DNA of 64,000 nucleotides, taken from assembly GCA_031002005.1 (NCBI GenBank), contig JARYHS010009186.1, positions 180,260,437 through 180,324,436 of the forward strand. Direction: 5' to 3'. This stretch comes from Vandiemenella viatica. Taxonomy: Eukaryota; Arthropoda; Insecta; Orthoptera; Morabidae. This document shows positions 13,501 through 28,500 of the stretch, piece by piece. Position 1 is the first letter of the stretch; each line of letters opens with the position of its first letter. The notes under the pieces are model-generated. The model made no database searches. It was not told the origin of the DNA and saw only the letters and a program-made list of their open reading frames with translations. The translations under genes and the position numbers were made by a program.

Positions 13501-16500
13501 CTCGAAAAATTTCTCTCGTTGTTTCCAGCGTTGTGTATTTCTCTAAGCCGTCATTATAAAAAACTTGAGGGTATGTCGTACAGAAACTGGTTAATTTTCC
13601 TTGTATCTCAAGAAGTTAACTGTTTACAAATCACTCAAATAAAATATTTTTTCTGACAGAATTATAAATAATACGGAATCAAGATTATCTAAAAAGCTTT
13701 ACTTATAGAGCGATTTTTTTCCATGGTCCTCATTAGAGCATAACAACCAATCGAAAACAGTGCATTAAAATTTGAAAAGCATTGACTCAGTAATGCTACT
13801 ATTATTTTTTTTTTTTAAGTTTTTCACTTGTTAATTGTTCATTGCAAAACATTACAGCTGCCAATTATGAGATACCGATACTGGTGAACTTGCTGTAATT
13901 TTATAAATGAATTCAGTTTCTGGACGTATAAGTCTATTTAATTCTTATATAAGACTTTTTAAGTATACTTTTTTGCAGTGGGAAAATGGACCATAAATGG
14001 TAGCAATAAATAAAATATATTTTTTTTTAAGAATATGAACTTTTTAGTAGTAAAGTTCTGAACTAAACAATTTTATAAATTGGCAATTAAAAGGTAAAAG
14101 AGTTCTATATCAAAACATGTTTAAGCTGCTAACGTCACTTAAATTATGTTGATTTCACGCAAGAGTAAAAACAATTTAAAAATCGTTGTTTGTTTATATG
14201 TTGCGAATTTAACTTTGTGTTCACAGACTGACACTATGCTTGAAAACAGTTACCAGAATATTATAAACAATTTAAATACACCAACAGATACCACAAAAAA
14301 TTAAGAATAGCGTAGTGACAGCAGCTAAAAATGTTCTTCGCCACAAAGATGGTTTATAGCCTGATTGAAAACAATAAAGTGGTAATAAAGACAATGTTTT
14401 AATATAAATATGCTTTTTCTAAGAAGTAACATAGAATATTTCAGCAAAAGATACTGAATGGATACTTGTCACTATTTTTTCCTCAAAACTCAAAGATACT
14501 GCCTTTATATCCTGAAAATATATATCTATTATTAAATCATCTGCGATGATACCTTCACAAAAGTTACTTGCTCAAATGATTTCTCTGTTTTCTCGAAATC
14601 GACTTAAAACTGTCCATATTATTACAAAATTACAATGTGACGAGTCATTCGAGCAAGTGGAACATAAAGAATCGTTCCAAGTAAAGCAATCTCCAGTATT
14701 TTCTAAATGTCATTTATTTCAGTATAGCTTGAAAAAGTAATGGTAAATCCACTATTTTGAAAAATCCTACACTATTAGTAAAAATAAAATTTACCAAATA
14801 TATTCTTGTAACTATAGAAACAGTAACGATTTTTATTTGGTAGTTTTTTAAAGAAATAATTATTGCAGTCTCATTTGTCACACAACAGCCAAAATTTCTC
14901 ATGCCTAAAACTTTGCATAAGAAATTATTTTATCGTTTTGAAATAACTGAACTTGCCACAACGCATCTGGAATTGCTTTCATAGGAATCCTTCGACATAT
15001 TAACTGCGGCCAAAACTTGTAGGTTGATTGGAAATCTAATTCAAGTACGACCTCATGACGAAACCAGTGTTTGTTTGATTTTACACCGGGAAAGATTGGC
15101 CCTGTTTTTTATTTACAGTGTTGGCAGTGCAAAACAGAACAGGAAACTGCTGTCCTTCAAATTCGAACGTCAAATATCAGGAAATTACTGGTATCCAAAG
15201 TATCATCAATGTCACAACCACTGATGATACTGACCTCTTGAGATATTAATAAGTTGCAGGAGGATTGTGCTACTGAACTTGATAACCTGCTCAAATATGT
15301 GCCATCTAACTAATTTAAACAATAATACCTTTTTAGCTAAAACCCACCTGGTGTAGAAAACGGTGCAATTCGAGTGTTTGGGGTGAGGAAGGAGCCATCA
15401 TCGGAGTGAACAAAACTTTGATGAGACCATTGCTCGAATATGGTAGTGTAGTATGGGACCCTCATTTTAGGTATCAAATACAGGAGTTGGAGAGGGTGCA
15501 AAGAAGGGCTGCTAGAATTGTTTCTGGAAATTATCGCATAATGCAATCAGTGACGGATATGATAAAGGAGCTGAAATGGGATTCATTGCAAGACAGGAGG
15601 GGGATGAGGAGGGTCATGGGAGTGTACATGGCATATACTGGCGATGAGGCATGGAAAGATATTGTAATAGGTATGAAAAGTAGTGCATGGAAGGGAAAAG
15701 ATGACCATGACCACAAGCTGGCACTCGATTTCAGGCACAAGGGTGTGGAAAGATTCTCTTTTTTCGGTAAGGGTGTCAGGGATTGGAATGAGTTACCAAG
15801 ATAAATGATGAATAATTTACCGAAAACATTGAAAGAATTTAAAGATAAAATTTGTAGAGGGCAAATGTAGGTGGGTGCAGGATACGGGGAAGATGGGTGT
15901 GTAGCGAAATTGCCACCGGAGCCTGTGCTTCATTGCAATTAAATTAAATTAAACTGAACGATTCTCATTAATATCTCTCAACATTCAATATGCTAAATCA
16001 TCCTCAATGAACGACATAATTAACATTGGAAATCTTATTGCAATCACTTCATCTCTCGACAGAGGTACATACGTACTTCGCGTTTTGTATTTGTTTCAAA
16101 TACATAAAATATAAAAATATATCATATGTAGCACATATGATCCATTATCTTGTTTCATGATGCATACAACATATCTTCTCTTTCAACCAAAACTAGCAAG
16201 GAGATCTGCTGGAAAAATAGCGAGGCCGGAAAACCGGAAGAGTGTTGTGTCTTTCTTATCAAGTCTGAATAAGCAGTAAATTATGTGTGTGTTCTGTCAG
16301 TATCAGACCACAGTGTGACGTGAGTTCCCTTACCGCGCCCGCTCAAAAACTGACTGCGAGAATAGTAAAAATGTCACCTATGCTAGCCACATTTACTCGC
16401 AGGAAAAAAATAAATAATAGCGTACGGTCTTTCTTTATAGATCTTGGATTTACGAAATAAACTGTGACACTTCTTCCTCTCTTAGACCTTCGCTATCCAA

Positions 16501-19500
16501 GGATCGCGAAAGTTAATGCCGAGTATTCATCTCGACGCTTCATTTCTTGACTTCCAATACTTATTTATTCTTTCATTTTGTTATTTCCTCCTTGCTTTGA
16601 CCCAGATGACATTACATTTCCTCTTCTAGTAGACACCACTGGAATTTTTTATTAATTTTCTGAAAGTAGCGGCTGTCTTGTATTATATGTTCCGTTAATT
16701 CTGATCTCTTTCATGTTTCTCCTTGTGAAACTATTCAAAAAGATTCAGTACAATAAGAAAAAATAAAATTACGATATTAATATTCAAGGCAGAAAATACT
16801 TTTTTTTTTCAGAGGTAATCCCAGACGCAGTGACTAACGGATGCAGTAAGTGCCGCCCCAACCAGCGGGAGGGAGCGGAGAAGGTGATCAAGCACCTGAT
16901 CGACAACAAGCCAGAGATGTGGAAGAAGCTGGAGGCCAAGTACGACCCCGAAGGGCAGTACAGGAAGAAGTACCAGGCAGAGTACCAGAGGATGAAGGAA
17001 GGAGGTAGCAGCGACAGGGACTCCTACTCCAGCAAGTACGACAACGTCAACGTGGACGAGGTGTTGGCAAGTGAGAGGCTGCTCAGCAACTACTACGAGT
17101 GTCTCATGGCGAACACCGACGAGAAATGCACAGCAGACGCCAGGTACCTCAAGGGTAAGTGACAATAACTTTAATTTAATTGAATAAATAGTATATAAGT
17201 TATAATTAACATTTGAGAACCGGGACGAGCAATTTGTATCTTTATTAAATTTCCGGTTACGTGCAATGCAATCATCTTGCAGGTAGACACACAGCCAGCT
17301 AATACCATATGCAGGTGTTTCTCCACAGTAGCTGGGTAGATATCATCCTGCACAAATCACCAAGCTCCTTTGAATGCGTTAAGAACATAGTGTTTTATTA
17401 ATAACTTTCGGTGCTTTAAATTAGAAAATATATAAATATTAAATGAATAGGTTCCCAAGTTTATATTATGAAATACAGAATGACATAATTGGTGTGTTAT
17501 GTTTCTACTGTATGTATATTAAGAAAGTGGTGCTAAGTATTTGAGGTAAATATATTGGTCATCAATTGGTATTGGGCTTAAACGTCCAGTGCTTCATTAT
17601 ATTTTCTCGTATCCCATTTTGAATCTTTTTGTTAATTGTCGTTATCAGTTCCTCGTCGATGTTTGTTCTTCCTGCTCGACATCAAGTGACATTATGTTGG
17701 TACATATATTACTGAAGGGTTGTAAAGATTCAAGGAGTAGTTAAGATGTTTAACTGGGGATCGAGAAGTCCCCGCTTCGAATCCCGGTCTCAGATGCAAT
17801 TTTTATACTCTCTTAAACTGACCTTGTTCATGTGTAGAGCGCTAGCATGATACGTGTTTTTGTACAGCACTTAAAACTGTAGGTTAGTATTACTGGGTGG
17901 GGTTACAGTTAGTCACTACAGAGCTGCACTTCGTAACAATTCAAAACGTTGATATTAATGGGGTAGAACTGTCCTGTAATATCTCCCGACCAAAATTTCA
18001 TACTTCTTACTAAAAAAGTTTATATCACAGAAAAATTGTGGACCTGAATAATCCAATTACTAGAAGAAAAATTTACGTATTCAACAATTACTTGATTTTC
18101 AGGTACGAAACTCAAAAAGAAGTAAACTGTTCAAAAGTTCAATATCAATCATAATTTGCTTTATATCAATTTATGTTCAGTTGTGATAGATGTTTCTCTT
18201 ACTGCCTGTCCAGAGATATCGTTATTACAGTAAACTAAGAAATATTTACTATATAACAATATTTTTAATGTTATGGGCATTATTTAATAACAATAGATAA
18301 TATCAAATAAAATGAATTAGTAAATAAAAATCATGTTTTCATACAGAGGCTTAGGATTCTTTAGTGAACAAAGAAACTGTACAGTGCAAGTAGACTAAAG
18401 CGAATGAAACAACGTTAAAAATCGGTATGTAATCTTTCACAAAGATCTCAGATCACCAATCCAGCAATTGGGCAAGCCTACCATTTCGATAACAACAAGA
18501 CCCATTACACTGTCTCCAGAACTGTAACGAATGGTTAATGGATCAAAGTAAATTATTGTTTCAATTAGCCATTTTGGGTGAGACGTATTTATCAGAAACA
18601 GTTATTCTAAGATATTTAACATAGAATTTTTCTGAGTCCGTCACGTTAAGTATTTGTGAAAGGTTATAAATTCTCGGCGGAAGGAAAGGAAAAATGAGGC
18701 TACAGCTATTTTAAGTAGTGATTTCTATTAATCCCCCTGTGTTTAACGATGATGTCATTGGTTTCAGAGGTCCTACCTGACGCCTTAACGACAGGATGCA
18801 CGAAATGTAATGCAAAACAACGCGAGGGGACAGAAAAAGTTATCAAATACTTGATAGACAACAAGCCAGACATGTGGAAGAATCTGGAGGCTAAGTACGA
18901 CCCTGAAGGGCAGTACAGAAGCAAGTACAAGTCGCAGTACGAGAAGGTGAAGCAGATGTACTCGAGCAAGTACGATAATGTGGACCTGGATAAAGTACTG
19001 GCGAGCGAGCGTCTACTTAACAACTACTACGATTGCCTCATTTCGGAAACTGATGAGAAGTGCACAGCAGAATCAAAGTACCTCAAAGGTAAGCCCATCC
19101 ACCTGTATGTTTCCAGTAACAACAGGAGAACACACCTCAATTTTAAAAATAATTTAAATCCCATATGAAGCATCCTTAAATACTGGCGGTGTGTGCTTTT
19201 TTCTTTTCTCTGTGTCTGAAGCAGCACAATCTTGATCATTTTTTTTTGTGAAAGCCTAAAATTTTCGAAATTTAATGTTTTCGCGTATAACTGTAACACT
19301 TTAGAAGACATTAAATTTACATCTTGATTAAATTATGCGTTTCGTGATTAATTACGCAGGGAGTTTTGTATACCAACTTTTTTTTTACAAATTAAGGAAC
19401 AACTCCCTCTTCAGTCAAAACCCTCATATTGGATTTGTCAAAAAATAAAGTTGAAACTCTAGAAGTTTGTGAAATTGTATGATCTGTCATTCCATAACAC

Positions 19501-22500
19501 TTTCCGTTCACTTGGACACTAGCGTCTAACAAGTTTCGTTGTTGATTACTCCTGTCACTAGGAAAATGAAACAGTTTTTCAATTTAACAAACTAATATCA
19601 CGTTGGTCTAATTTTCTCAATAAACTTTGCTACGATAGGATTTGGTATGAGATACTGTGATCAATTGAGAGCGCTACTCCTCATACAGTAAAAATTAAAA
19701 GCTAATGTAATGTTTCTTTCATATGAAATTTCTTTTATTATTGTTTAAAACTGCATTATTACCAGCATATATGAATTACATTGACATTTAAGGGATGAGA
19801 GAAAGAACTATGCATGTTCTGGTTAAAGAAAATTACTACCATGTACCTTAAAATGTATTGCAGTATCGTTTTGGAATGGCATCGACCAAACTCGCTCGAA
19901 ATCCCAGGAGAATTTAATGATTTAACGAAATGCAAAATACGAAGTCTCATAAACGCTGCCACGATTGTGGTATCTCATGCATTATCAGAAGTGTCACTGG
20001 CCTTAAACATTTATTTATTCCTTCCGTTCTCGGCACTGTATAAATATTTTTAACATATTTATTTAGGATGTACTCAGTATTACATTTAGTTACTGGTAAG
20101 GCAAAAAGTGAACGATTTTTTAGTAGTGTAAAAGGTATAATCGGCATTGAAGAAGATATAATATCTTTCATCTTCAGACTCGGACATAGTGAATATATTC
20201 GAGCGTGAAAATAACATTACGTTTTACAATTCTATCATGATGAGTACAAGGAGTATAAGTCACAATTTCTTGCTATCAATTTATTTTTACCATAAATTCA
20301 TGTCTGTCATCTGAATATATGTATTAACAGTACAAGTCAGTGCTGAGTATTTTTCCTAACAATTCAACATTGAACCTATTAGTATAAATCAATTCGCATT
20401 TTATCCAGCTGTAAAAGGAGTAGGTCTACAAGTCAGTTATATAATTATGATGACTTATACCCCTACTACTTGTTACGATAGAATTATTATCAAAAAAGAA
20501 AGTCCTGATATATTATTTCAAGGCAGTTTATCCAACTCTAATTGGTGATACCTTCCAATACTTTCCCGCTGTTAATGTGAAGCAATTAGTTTCTGTATGT
20601 TATCAGATATAACAAATGGATATTGACCATACTTATGCCCGTATGTCAATCGATCATGTCATCAGAAAATAGAAACATAAGCGTCTCCCTGTTAATGAGT
20701 TGACGTGCAGTTGAAAGAATTAAAGTGCCCTTTATTCATTGTATACTTCAATTTACTATCCGGTTCGGCGTTTCTGCAGCAATAATGTACGTTGTAATAA
20801 AGCATGATGAAACAGTTGTTATTGCAGTCTTTTGTAATGATGTCTGATAATTGCTGTGTGTGTTGTATTTTAGAGGTGCTACCCGACGCTCTGGCTACTG
20901 GCTGCAGCAAGTGTCGGCCGAACCAGCGCGAGGGCGCAGAGAAGGTCATCAAGTACCTGATAGACAATAAGCCAGACATGTGGAGGAGGCTGGAAGCAAA
21001 GTACGACCCCCAGGGGCAGTACAGACAGAAGTTCCAGGACGAGTACAAGGCGATAAAGGAAGGCTACTACTCCAGCAAGTACGACAACGTCAACCTGGAC
21101 GAGGTGCTGGCGAGTGAAAGGCTGCTCAAAAGCTACTACGAGTGTCTCATGGCGGACACAGACGAGAAGTGTACAGCAGACGCCAAGTACCTCAAAGGTA
21201 AAAATTCACTACCATCAAATATATATGTTTTCTACAGTAAATCTATAACCGCAATTCCGTGTGTCGACATTATCCGCAATATCATTACATCCCTCTACCT
21301 TGTTTATACAGTGGAATAACCAATTCGTGTTTGCGTGTACCAACATTTCCCCCCATCAAATTACGCCTTGTGGAACTGAGTACAGTAATAATATGACTAC
21401 ATTGCACCAAACCAACTTATGTCATAAGCCATCTTACTAAACATCACCTACCTGTTCAAAGAACTCGCGAAATGTCCGCCGGAACTGCAGCGCAGATTTT
21501 TTGATTATTATTATTTAATTCTGACTTAATTTGTATCTGTCCATTTTACTCCCTTTAAAGTCATTAATATGCATACCAATGAGCAGCATTTATTTCGATG
21601 AAATGTATGCTTTCAACTGTTATGTTGAATCGACAATATTTTAAAGAATCATTTATTGATACTTCTTTCCAACTATATATTAATTTGAAATCCCATTATT
21701 ACATTTGCTTCCACATCGGCAAAGATGGCCTACTGCACCAACTATTCCCATTTAAGTCCGTAAATCACATAAAAAATTCACAGTTCGAAGTGGAGGAAGA
21801 TGAAGAGATAAATGTTAAAAATAAATATGTCTGATCAATCTAAAATGCAGCCAAAATTGTGGTACTTTTTCCTAATTTTACATACGCTAATAAGGACACC
21901 AAGAACTACATATTGCTAGAAACCAGCCGTCAATGTCTTAAAGTGAGAATACCCATTAGTTTTTTTTCAAATCATTAATCTCCGCGCACCTACAAAGGCT
22001 AAGAGATTCAAACAGCTTATGTTCTTCTTCTTCAAGAGGAGGAGTATAACATTAAGAAGAACTTTGTTATGAACAATCATTCGGAAGATGATTACAATTA
22101 AATAGACATTACGAAATTTCCAAAGGTATGTTATCTGTAAGAGAAAATACTGGTTTAATTAGTATGACTTCACTAAATTCCAATCCTTGTTTTACGAAAC
22201 GGCAAATTTTTTTTTTCCTACACATTTAAATTCTCACAACTGGTTGTCTTCTTCTTTGTCACTAAAAAGCTAAGTTTGATATTCAACCTGAAGGTTGGCT
22301 GGACCATCCATATGAAGGTACAGGTAGCCCAATATTGGAGATAGATTGGCCAGTTTATTTCCTAATCATATAATCCTACTGGGTAAAGGGGACCTGCAGT
22401 TTAATACAGAAACCGAATCACGGATGCTTTCTGGCTTACGTCACATTACACAGCAAGCTGTGTCAGATGTAAAGATCAGGTTTGGAGCCTAAGAAAATTC

Positions 22501-25500
22501 TTGCCGAGAACTGGAGACCTTCCGATTTCTAATCACATGACTTAACTACTGAGACAACTGGTCACTCCCATTAGTGCTGTTGATATTTAATACACTCACA
22601 ACTGGGAAGCTAACTATTAAGTACTGCTTCTTTAACTCTGGACACTGTGCTAGTCTCTCAGCTATAAATTTAAGAAATGAGTATCACTGACTATATGAAG
22701 ATGACTCTGGTCTTTCTCTCAGTATCATCCATGGAAGATCTTGTTGTGAGCGAATGTAAAGCTTTCCGAAAATAGATTGTCATTCGGGATTTCGTAGGAG
22801 CGCTGTATACATACGGCTTTTAAAACAAGAAACTCAAATAAAATCTCTGCGACCTTAGTTATCATCTGCATTTTCTCATAAATTCCGATTGTGTTGCAGA
22901 AGTCCTTCCAGATGCTCTTACAACCGGATGTGCTAAATGCCGGGCCAAACAACGTGAGGGTTCCGAGAAAGTCATTAGACACCTGATTAACAACAAGCCG
23001 GACATGTGGGAGAAGCTGGAGGCCAAGTACGATCCTGAGGGACAGTACAGGAAGAAGTACCAGGCAGAGTACCAGAGGATGAAGGAAGGAGGAAGCGGCG
23101 ACGGCGACTACTACTCCAGCAAGTACGACAACGTCAATCTGGACGAGGTTCTGGCAAGCGAGAGGCTCCTCAACAGCTACTACGAGTGTCTCATGGCGGA
23201 CACGGATAAGTCGTGCACCGCGGACGCAAAGTACCTCAAAGGTAAGGGCGCACACTAATTTCCTAACTGTGTATCATCAACTGTATTGTTACAATCCTAG
23301 TAAGCCAGGTGACTATGTTTTACCACTTCTTACTTTGAATGAACAAGCGAAAGTGGCACTGTTCTGAACGCTGGAGGCACCATCCACTTACCGCCGTTTC
23401 TTCTTTCTAGGTAACACTGGTAATTCTGAAATTGTTCCAATTTTGTATCCTAAAGTTGAGATGCGCATCACACTAAGAGAAAAACAAAATATTAATAATT
23501 TATTTCATTTCAATGGAGCACAAGCCCCGAAGTCAATTTCCTTGCTCATACACACAAACTCACACACACACTTACACACACAAACACACACACACACACA
23601 CATTTCTGCCCCTTTATTTTACCCGCCTTTATCCTCTTCGAATGTTAATTTTAAATTCTTTCAACGTTTTTCGTAAATTATTCATCATTCCTTTGATAAT
23701 TTATTCCAATCCCTTGCCCCTTTACCTACGAAATAAAATTTTCCCACACCCTTATGCTTAAAAGCGCGGCCGCGTAGCTGAGGTGGTAGAAAGCGTGACT
23801 AGGACCTGGACGACCGGGGTTCGATTCCCGAGAATTTTTCCTCGAAGCTTAACGTCTGGAACGGCTCCACAGGCCCACCCAGCCTTCCAGCAAACGAGTA
23901 CCGAGGCGGAAACTCTGCGGGAAGGTAAAGAAAAAGGGCCAAGCCGTGTTGCCGGCCACGGCACCTCCACTACAGTGCCTACGGCCAGGAAGTAGGAATG
24001 CAGAGCTCTACCTCCGCTGATTCTACAGAAATACGCCTTGAAAGCTGTGAAAACCCACTGCCTTTACCTTCTTATGCCTAAAATCGAGTACCAGCTTGTA
24101 CCTCTTTTAATTATTTCACCAATAGAATAGCTTATTACAAATATAAGCATAGTACACTGCTAACAATCTTTACCTCCTCCTATCTTCCAATGACCCCTAG
24201 TCCAGCTCCTTTGTCATATCATTTACTGTCTGGGCCCTTCGGAATTTTCCACAAACATATCCAGCGGCTCTCCATTGCACGCCCACCAACTCCTGTATAT
24301 GATACTCAAAATGTGGTCTTCCCAAAGTTTTACAACCAAATTCCCTCACTTTTTTGGTACACGCTCTTATTACTCATTCCAGGCAATGAAGGATTTTGGT
24401 ACCTTTTCGTACAATCTCATTACTCGTATGCCGAAGCCAAAATTTGTTGTTCTCTCTTCGCTTCCTTAGTGACTGCAAAAATATCTGAAAGTAACAAATC
24501 ACCATTTTTAAAATAAAAACAATTCGTAGGGCATGACAAAGAGATTATTATAGTAATGTAAAATATATTTCAAATTTATTTTTCAATCACAAACATGTGC
24601 CGTTTAGCAGAAGGTGCAAATTTTATTGTAGTATATGGTTTTTAAAAGAGAGAGACGAAAACATTTATGAGCTTATCAGTATGAATCATGTAGACATAAT
24701 GAGAGAAATTTTAGTCAATATCGCCACAATATCCTGTTTTTCTAGAAAGAGATACGGTATGTTCTCTGATCATTTTATTATAGTGAACGCGTCTTGAGAA
24801 TAAACAATCGATACCGAAACCGTGATTTCCATCTGATATACACTTACGTGAGTTGTGGGTTTGTACGCAACCTACGCCATTGTTAAGATATGGACTCTTT
24901 ACTTAAATATTCTTGGGTTGTAGTAATATTCAAGTGTAACCCCCCTTCCCCGTATTACCCCTGTATCTTATACAGTATGTAGCCCCCAGTGCTTAGTTAA
25001 TCAGAAAGGCACAGGAAGGCGTGAAGCAAGAAAACCACTGTGTTGGGAACCATGTACATTATGGGAATTACTTTTAGGGAAAAACAATCTATTGGTAAAA
25101 CAGTTCGCTAATTACTGCTCAAGGATGTGTCATCATCAAAAAGAAAATTCTTTAATAAAAAAAGATCTTTTACTGGTCGAGGCAGGTAAGTTAGACTTTG
25201 GAACCAGACTGCTAGAGTAGTTATAGATCGAGAATTAACAAGTGTACTTAGAACTACTAATAGAATTATATTATTGAGAATAGAAACTAAGCCTGCACCA
25301 ACCAAATGGTTTGAAGAAAAGATAGAATTCGTAGGTGACTTGGATTCGACAGGAAAAGGGAAGAAGTTCAATGCTGTAGAAAATTTCCATTTTGCAAAAA
25401 GAAATGAGCACGGAACCAGAATGATGTGAAAGAATACCAGTGACCAAAGAGAAATAAATGCATCATCCGGAGATCTCTTTGCTGTAACAGTTAATATTGT

Positions 25501-28500
25501 AAAACATACAAATGCGGTGTTTGTAGACAACAAAATAAGTTTTACAATATTAAATGAGTAAAGACACTGAAAAAAATCAAAGATGCAGCCATGTTAAAAA
25601 TGATTGAAACAGTAATTCAAAATCAATTCTTCAACCAGAACTTAAGAAATTTAGAGAAATGTGATACAAGATGCTAAATTTAGGTAAATTATAATTAATA
25701 GATACATTGATATTGATATGCATTATATACCAAATGAACAATAAAGTAACTGGGAGAAACAATAGCATGTTGCATGAAGATTAAAGAAAAAAGAATGAAC
25801 AATGGTACATTGCATTGTTCGAATTGCCCCATTTGGGAATAAGTGTCAAAACGTAGGGAAATTACTGATCGTCACTTTACAAACTTCTAAAAGTGCGCTA
25901 AACATAAAAGAAAATTATGGAAAGTAATACCAAAAGAAGGAGCGGCCACAGTGACGATAGCCTAAACATCAAAATGTAAAAATTATTTCCATTCAAGAAA
26001 AAAATAGAAATTGTGCCCCAAGCATCGATGTTTGAGGTTAAAAGTAGAAAACAAATACGTCCTCAAACGGGAAAATCTGTTACTATCAAACATCGCTCTA
26101 GTACTACAAAAGTTTCTAATTCTATATGTAAACTACGACTGGTTTTAAGTAAGAAAAAGCGTGAACTTACGAAGGTAGGTAGGAAGAAAAACGGAAAGGT
26201 CTGAACCATGTTACTTTAGTCAGACACTGAAAATTAATTAGATAAATAAGTGTCGAGTGAAAAAAGAAGTTTAAGAAATAATTTCACAAATGCTAAGATA
26301 TACGTAAGTGAACCGCGTTTTAAGACATTCGTGACTGATTAACTTAAAGGGTGAAACCACGAAAGTACATAAATATTATAGTTCATGAAGCTGTTCATCA
26401 ACGACATATTACGTGTAAATGAAGAGGCAACATATTCATAACAATAAATGAAGGATTGTATTATACCGCTCAAGAGACCAGTGACAACTAAAAGATCATC
26501 TATTGAAACTACTTTAATTGTTGTTTTAGTCATTGTCTATCATCGATCGTGCAAGCTGTAGCACTTTTCAGTCTATTGTAGACACAACTTCTTATAATAT
26601 AATGATCCTCCAATTGAACGTCTTTTCAATCAAAATCATCTAAAAATAATTCTTTCAAAATTATTTGCGACTTAGCTATTAGGGACATAATCAACACAGT
26701 TTTGTGCATTCCGTGGAAGATCTCGAACATGTTAATACTAATTTAACACACAAACGTTGTTATTTCAGTGTTCATCGATATGTCCTTCACCAGCAAAGCA
26801 CTGGCCTGTACTCGGTTGTCTATCTCAAAGGCGCTTATTAAGTTTGCCCCGGGTGCTCCCAAGCAATGCTGGACGTTCCAAGGCAGAGCTGAGGCTACTT
26901 AAATGACACTAACCACTAACTCACCTTTATATCACAAAACGTCACATTAGAAGTGGTTTTTCAGCTGTTAACAACATTTGTGGAGACTGCAATCTCCCCG
27001 TAAAGAGTAATATCTTTTATCTGACATACCAACTGACATTCAGTTATAACTTCATTTTTTGTGTTTGCCGTTCATTAGCTTAAGGATTTTAAGCTTCCAG
27101 GTTATGGCGTTAGAGGCTTAATATAATTTAGTTTAATTGCAAACGCTCCGGTGGCAATTTCCATACGCATCTTTTTTCCTTTCCTGAACCCGCCCACTTA
27201 TTTCACCTAAACATTTCAGTTTTAACTTCTTTCTGCGTTTTGGTCAAATTTTCGTCATCTCTCGTGCTAATTTAATCCAATCCCTGACCCTATTACCTAC
27301 GAAAGAAAATCTTCCCACAAGGTAATACCCGATATTGAGTGCTAGCTTGTGGCCATCGTCATATTTTCCCTTCCATGCACCCCTACTTAATCTTCCACCA
27401 ATATCTTTCCACGCCTCATCACCAATATACGGCTTGGAAAATCCCAAGCCTCTCTTCACCGTCCTCCTATCTTCTAATGAATACCATTACAAAAGCCCAA
27501 ACCATGTTTGGTTTAGATTGCTATATATTTTTGTTAAGCCAATTGCTTTAAAAGTTATTTACAAAATAGATATGGGTCGTATTAGTATTTTTTATTGTCT
27601 TTAGAGTTTTATGACGTAAGCAAGGGGTATGTATGAAATATATTCATAGAGTCAAAATACGAACTGAATTGACACAGTAAACACGATATTGTTTGGTGTT
27701 GTACCTTTCGACGCGGCTCGTCTTGTTTCTCCAAACTTAATTATAAAAGTTGTATCTAGATTTCGGCGTTGACAAGATTACATGTAACGAAACCAAATAT
27801 TGTTGATGGACTCTGATTATTCTGGATACATCTTACAAAATAAGGACATTTTGCCAAGCTTCCGACGTTAGATTGTTATGTTTATTAGCCAAATTTCCAT
27901 ATATGCCATTAATGTAAAATTAGTATAATTTTTTATTAAATATTTTTGTTGATAGTAATTAAATCGGCAACTCCCCACAATCAAAAAGGATTAGTCCCCA
28001 ACAACCAGTTACATATTCAAACTTCAGAATCATATATAGTATTATTTTGCTTGGAAATATTTCGTAACGCCATTCTTAATAGCCTGCTATATGACCCCGC
28101 ATCTGACCAGCTAGATCGACTATGTTGGGCCTATATATAGACACTTGATACCATGGCGGGATTATTATTTTCTCTTCTATTATAATTGTATGAGTAACTG
28201 AGAGACCGTATGGGAACATGTACAGGGCATATGGAAAAACGTTTAGTATGTAAATGAATTAATGAAAATAAAAATCTGAAGATTGTCAAAAACGTGGTGA
28301 GAGTTTCAAATATATTTACCATAAGAATGGATCTACAATAATGTTATACTAGAGCTGTACGGTTTAAAACCATTCACCTAAAACGATATAACCATTTAGT
28401 TCATATGAATTAGGTGGTCTCGTGGTTGAGATTGGAAGATACTCGGTTCGAACCTCGAATATCGGTCAGCTGACTTTGACCACTGGCACAGCTTGCTGTG

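Larger units (their letters stand above)
16813..21155 (+). repeat. Segmental duplication, copy 2 (exons 5-7 with introns)
   Basis: Partner of 7531-12790. The offset falls from 9282 at exons 2/5 to 8599 at exons 3/6 and 8366 at exons 4/7, so copy 2 has lost (or copy 1 gained) about 680 bases in the first intron and 230 in the second. Most of the second difference is the fold-back element present only in copy 1. Confidence 0.88.

Noticed and set aside
23443..23761. His/Thr-rich frames
   Set aside because: They come from the CA microsatellite and LINE 3' sequence.
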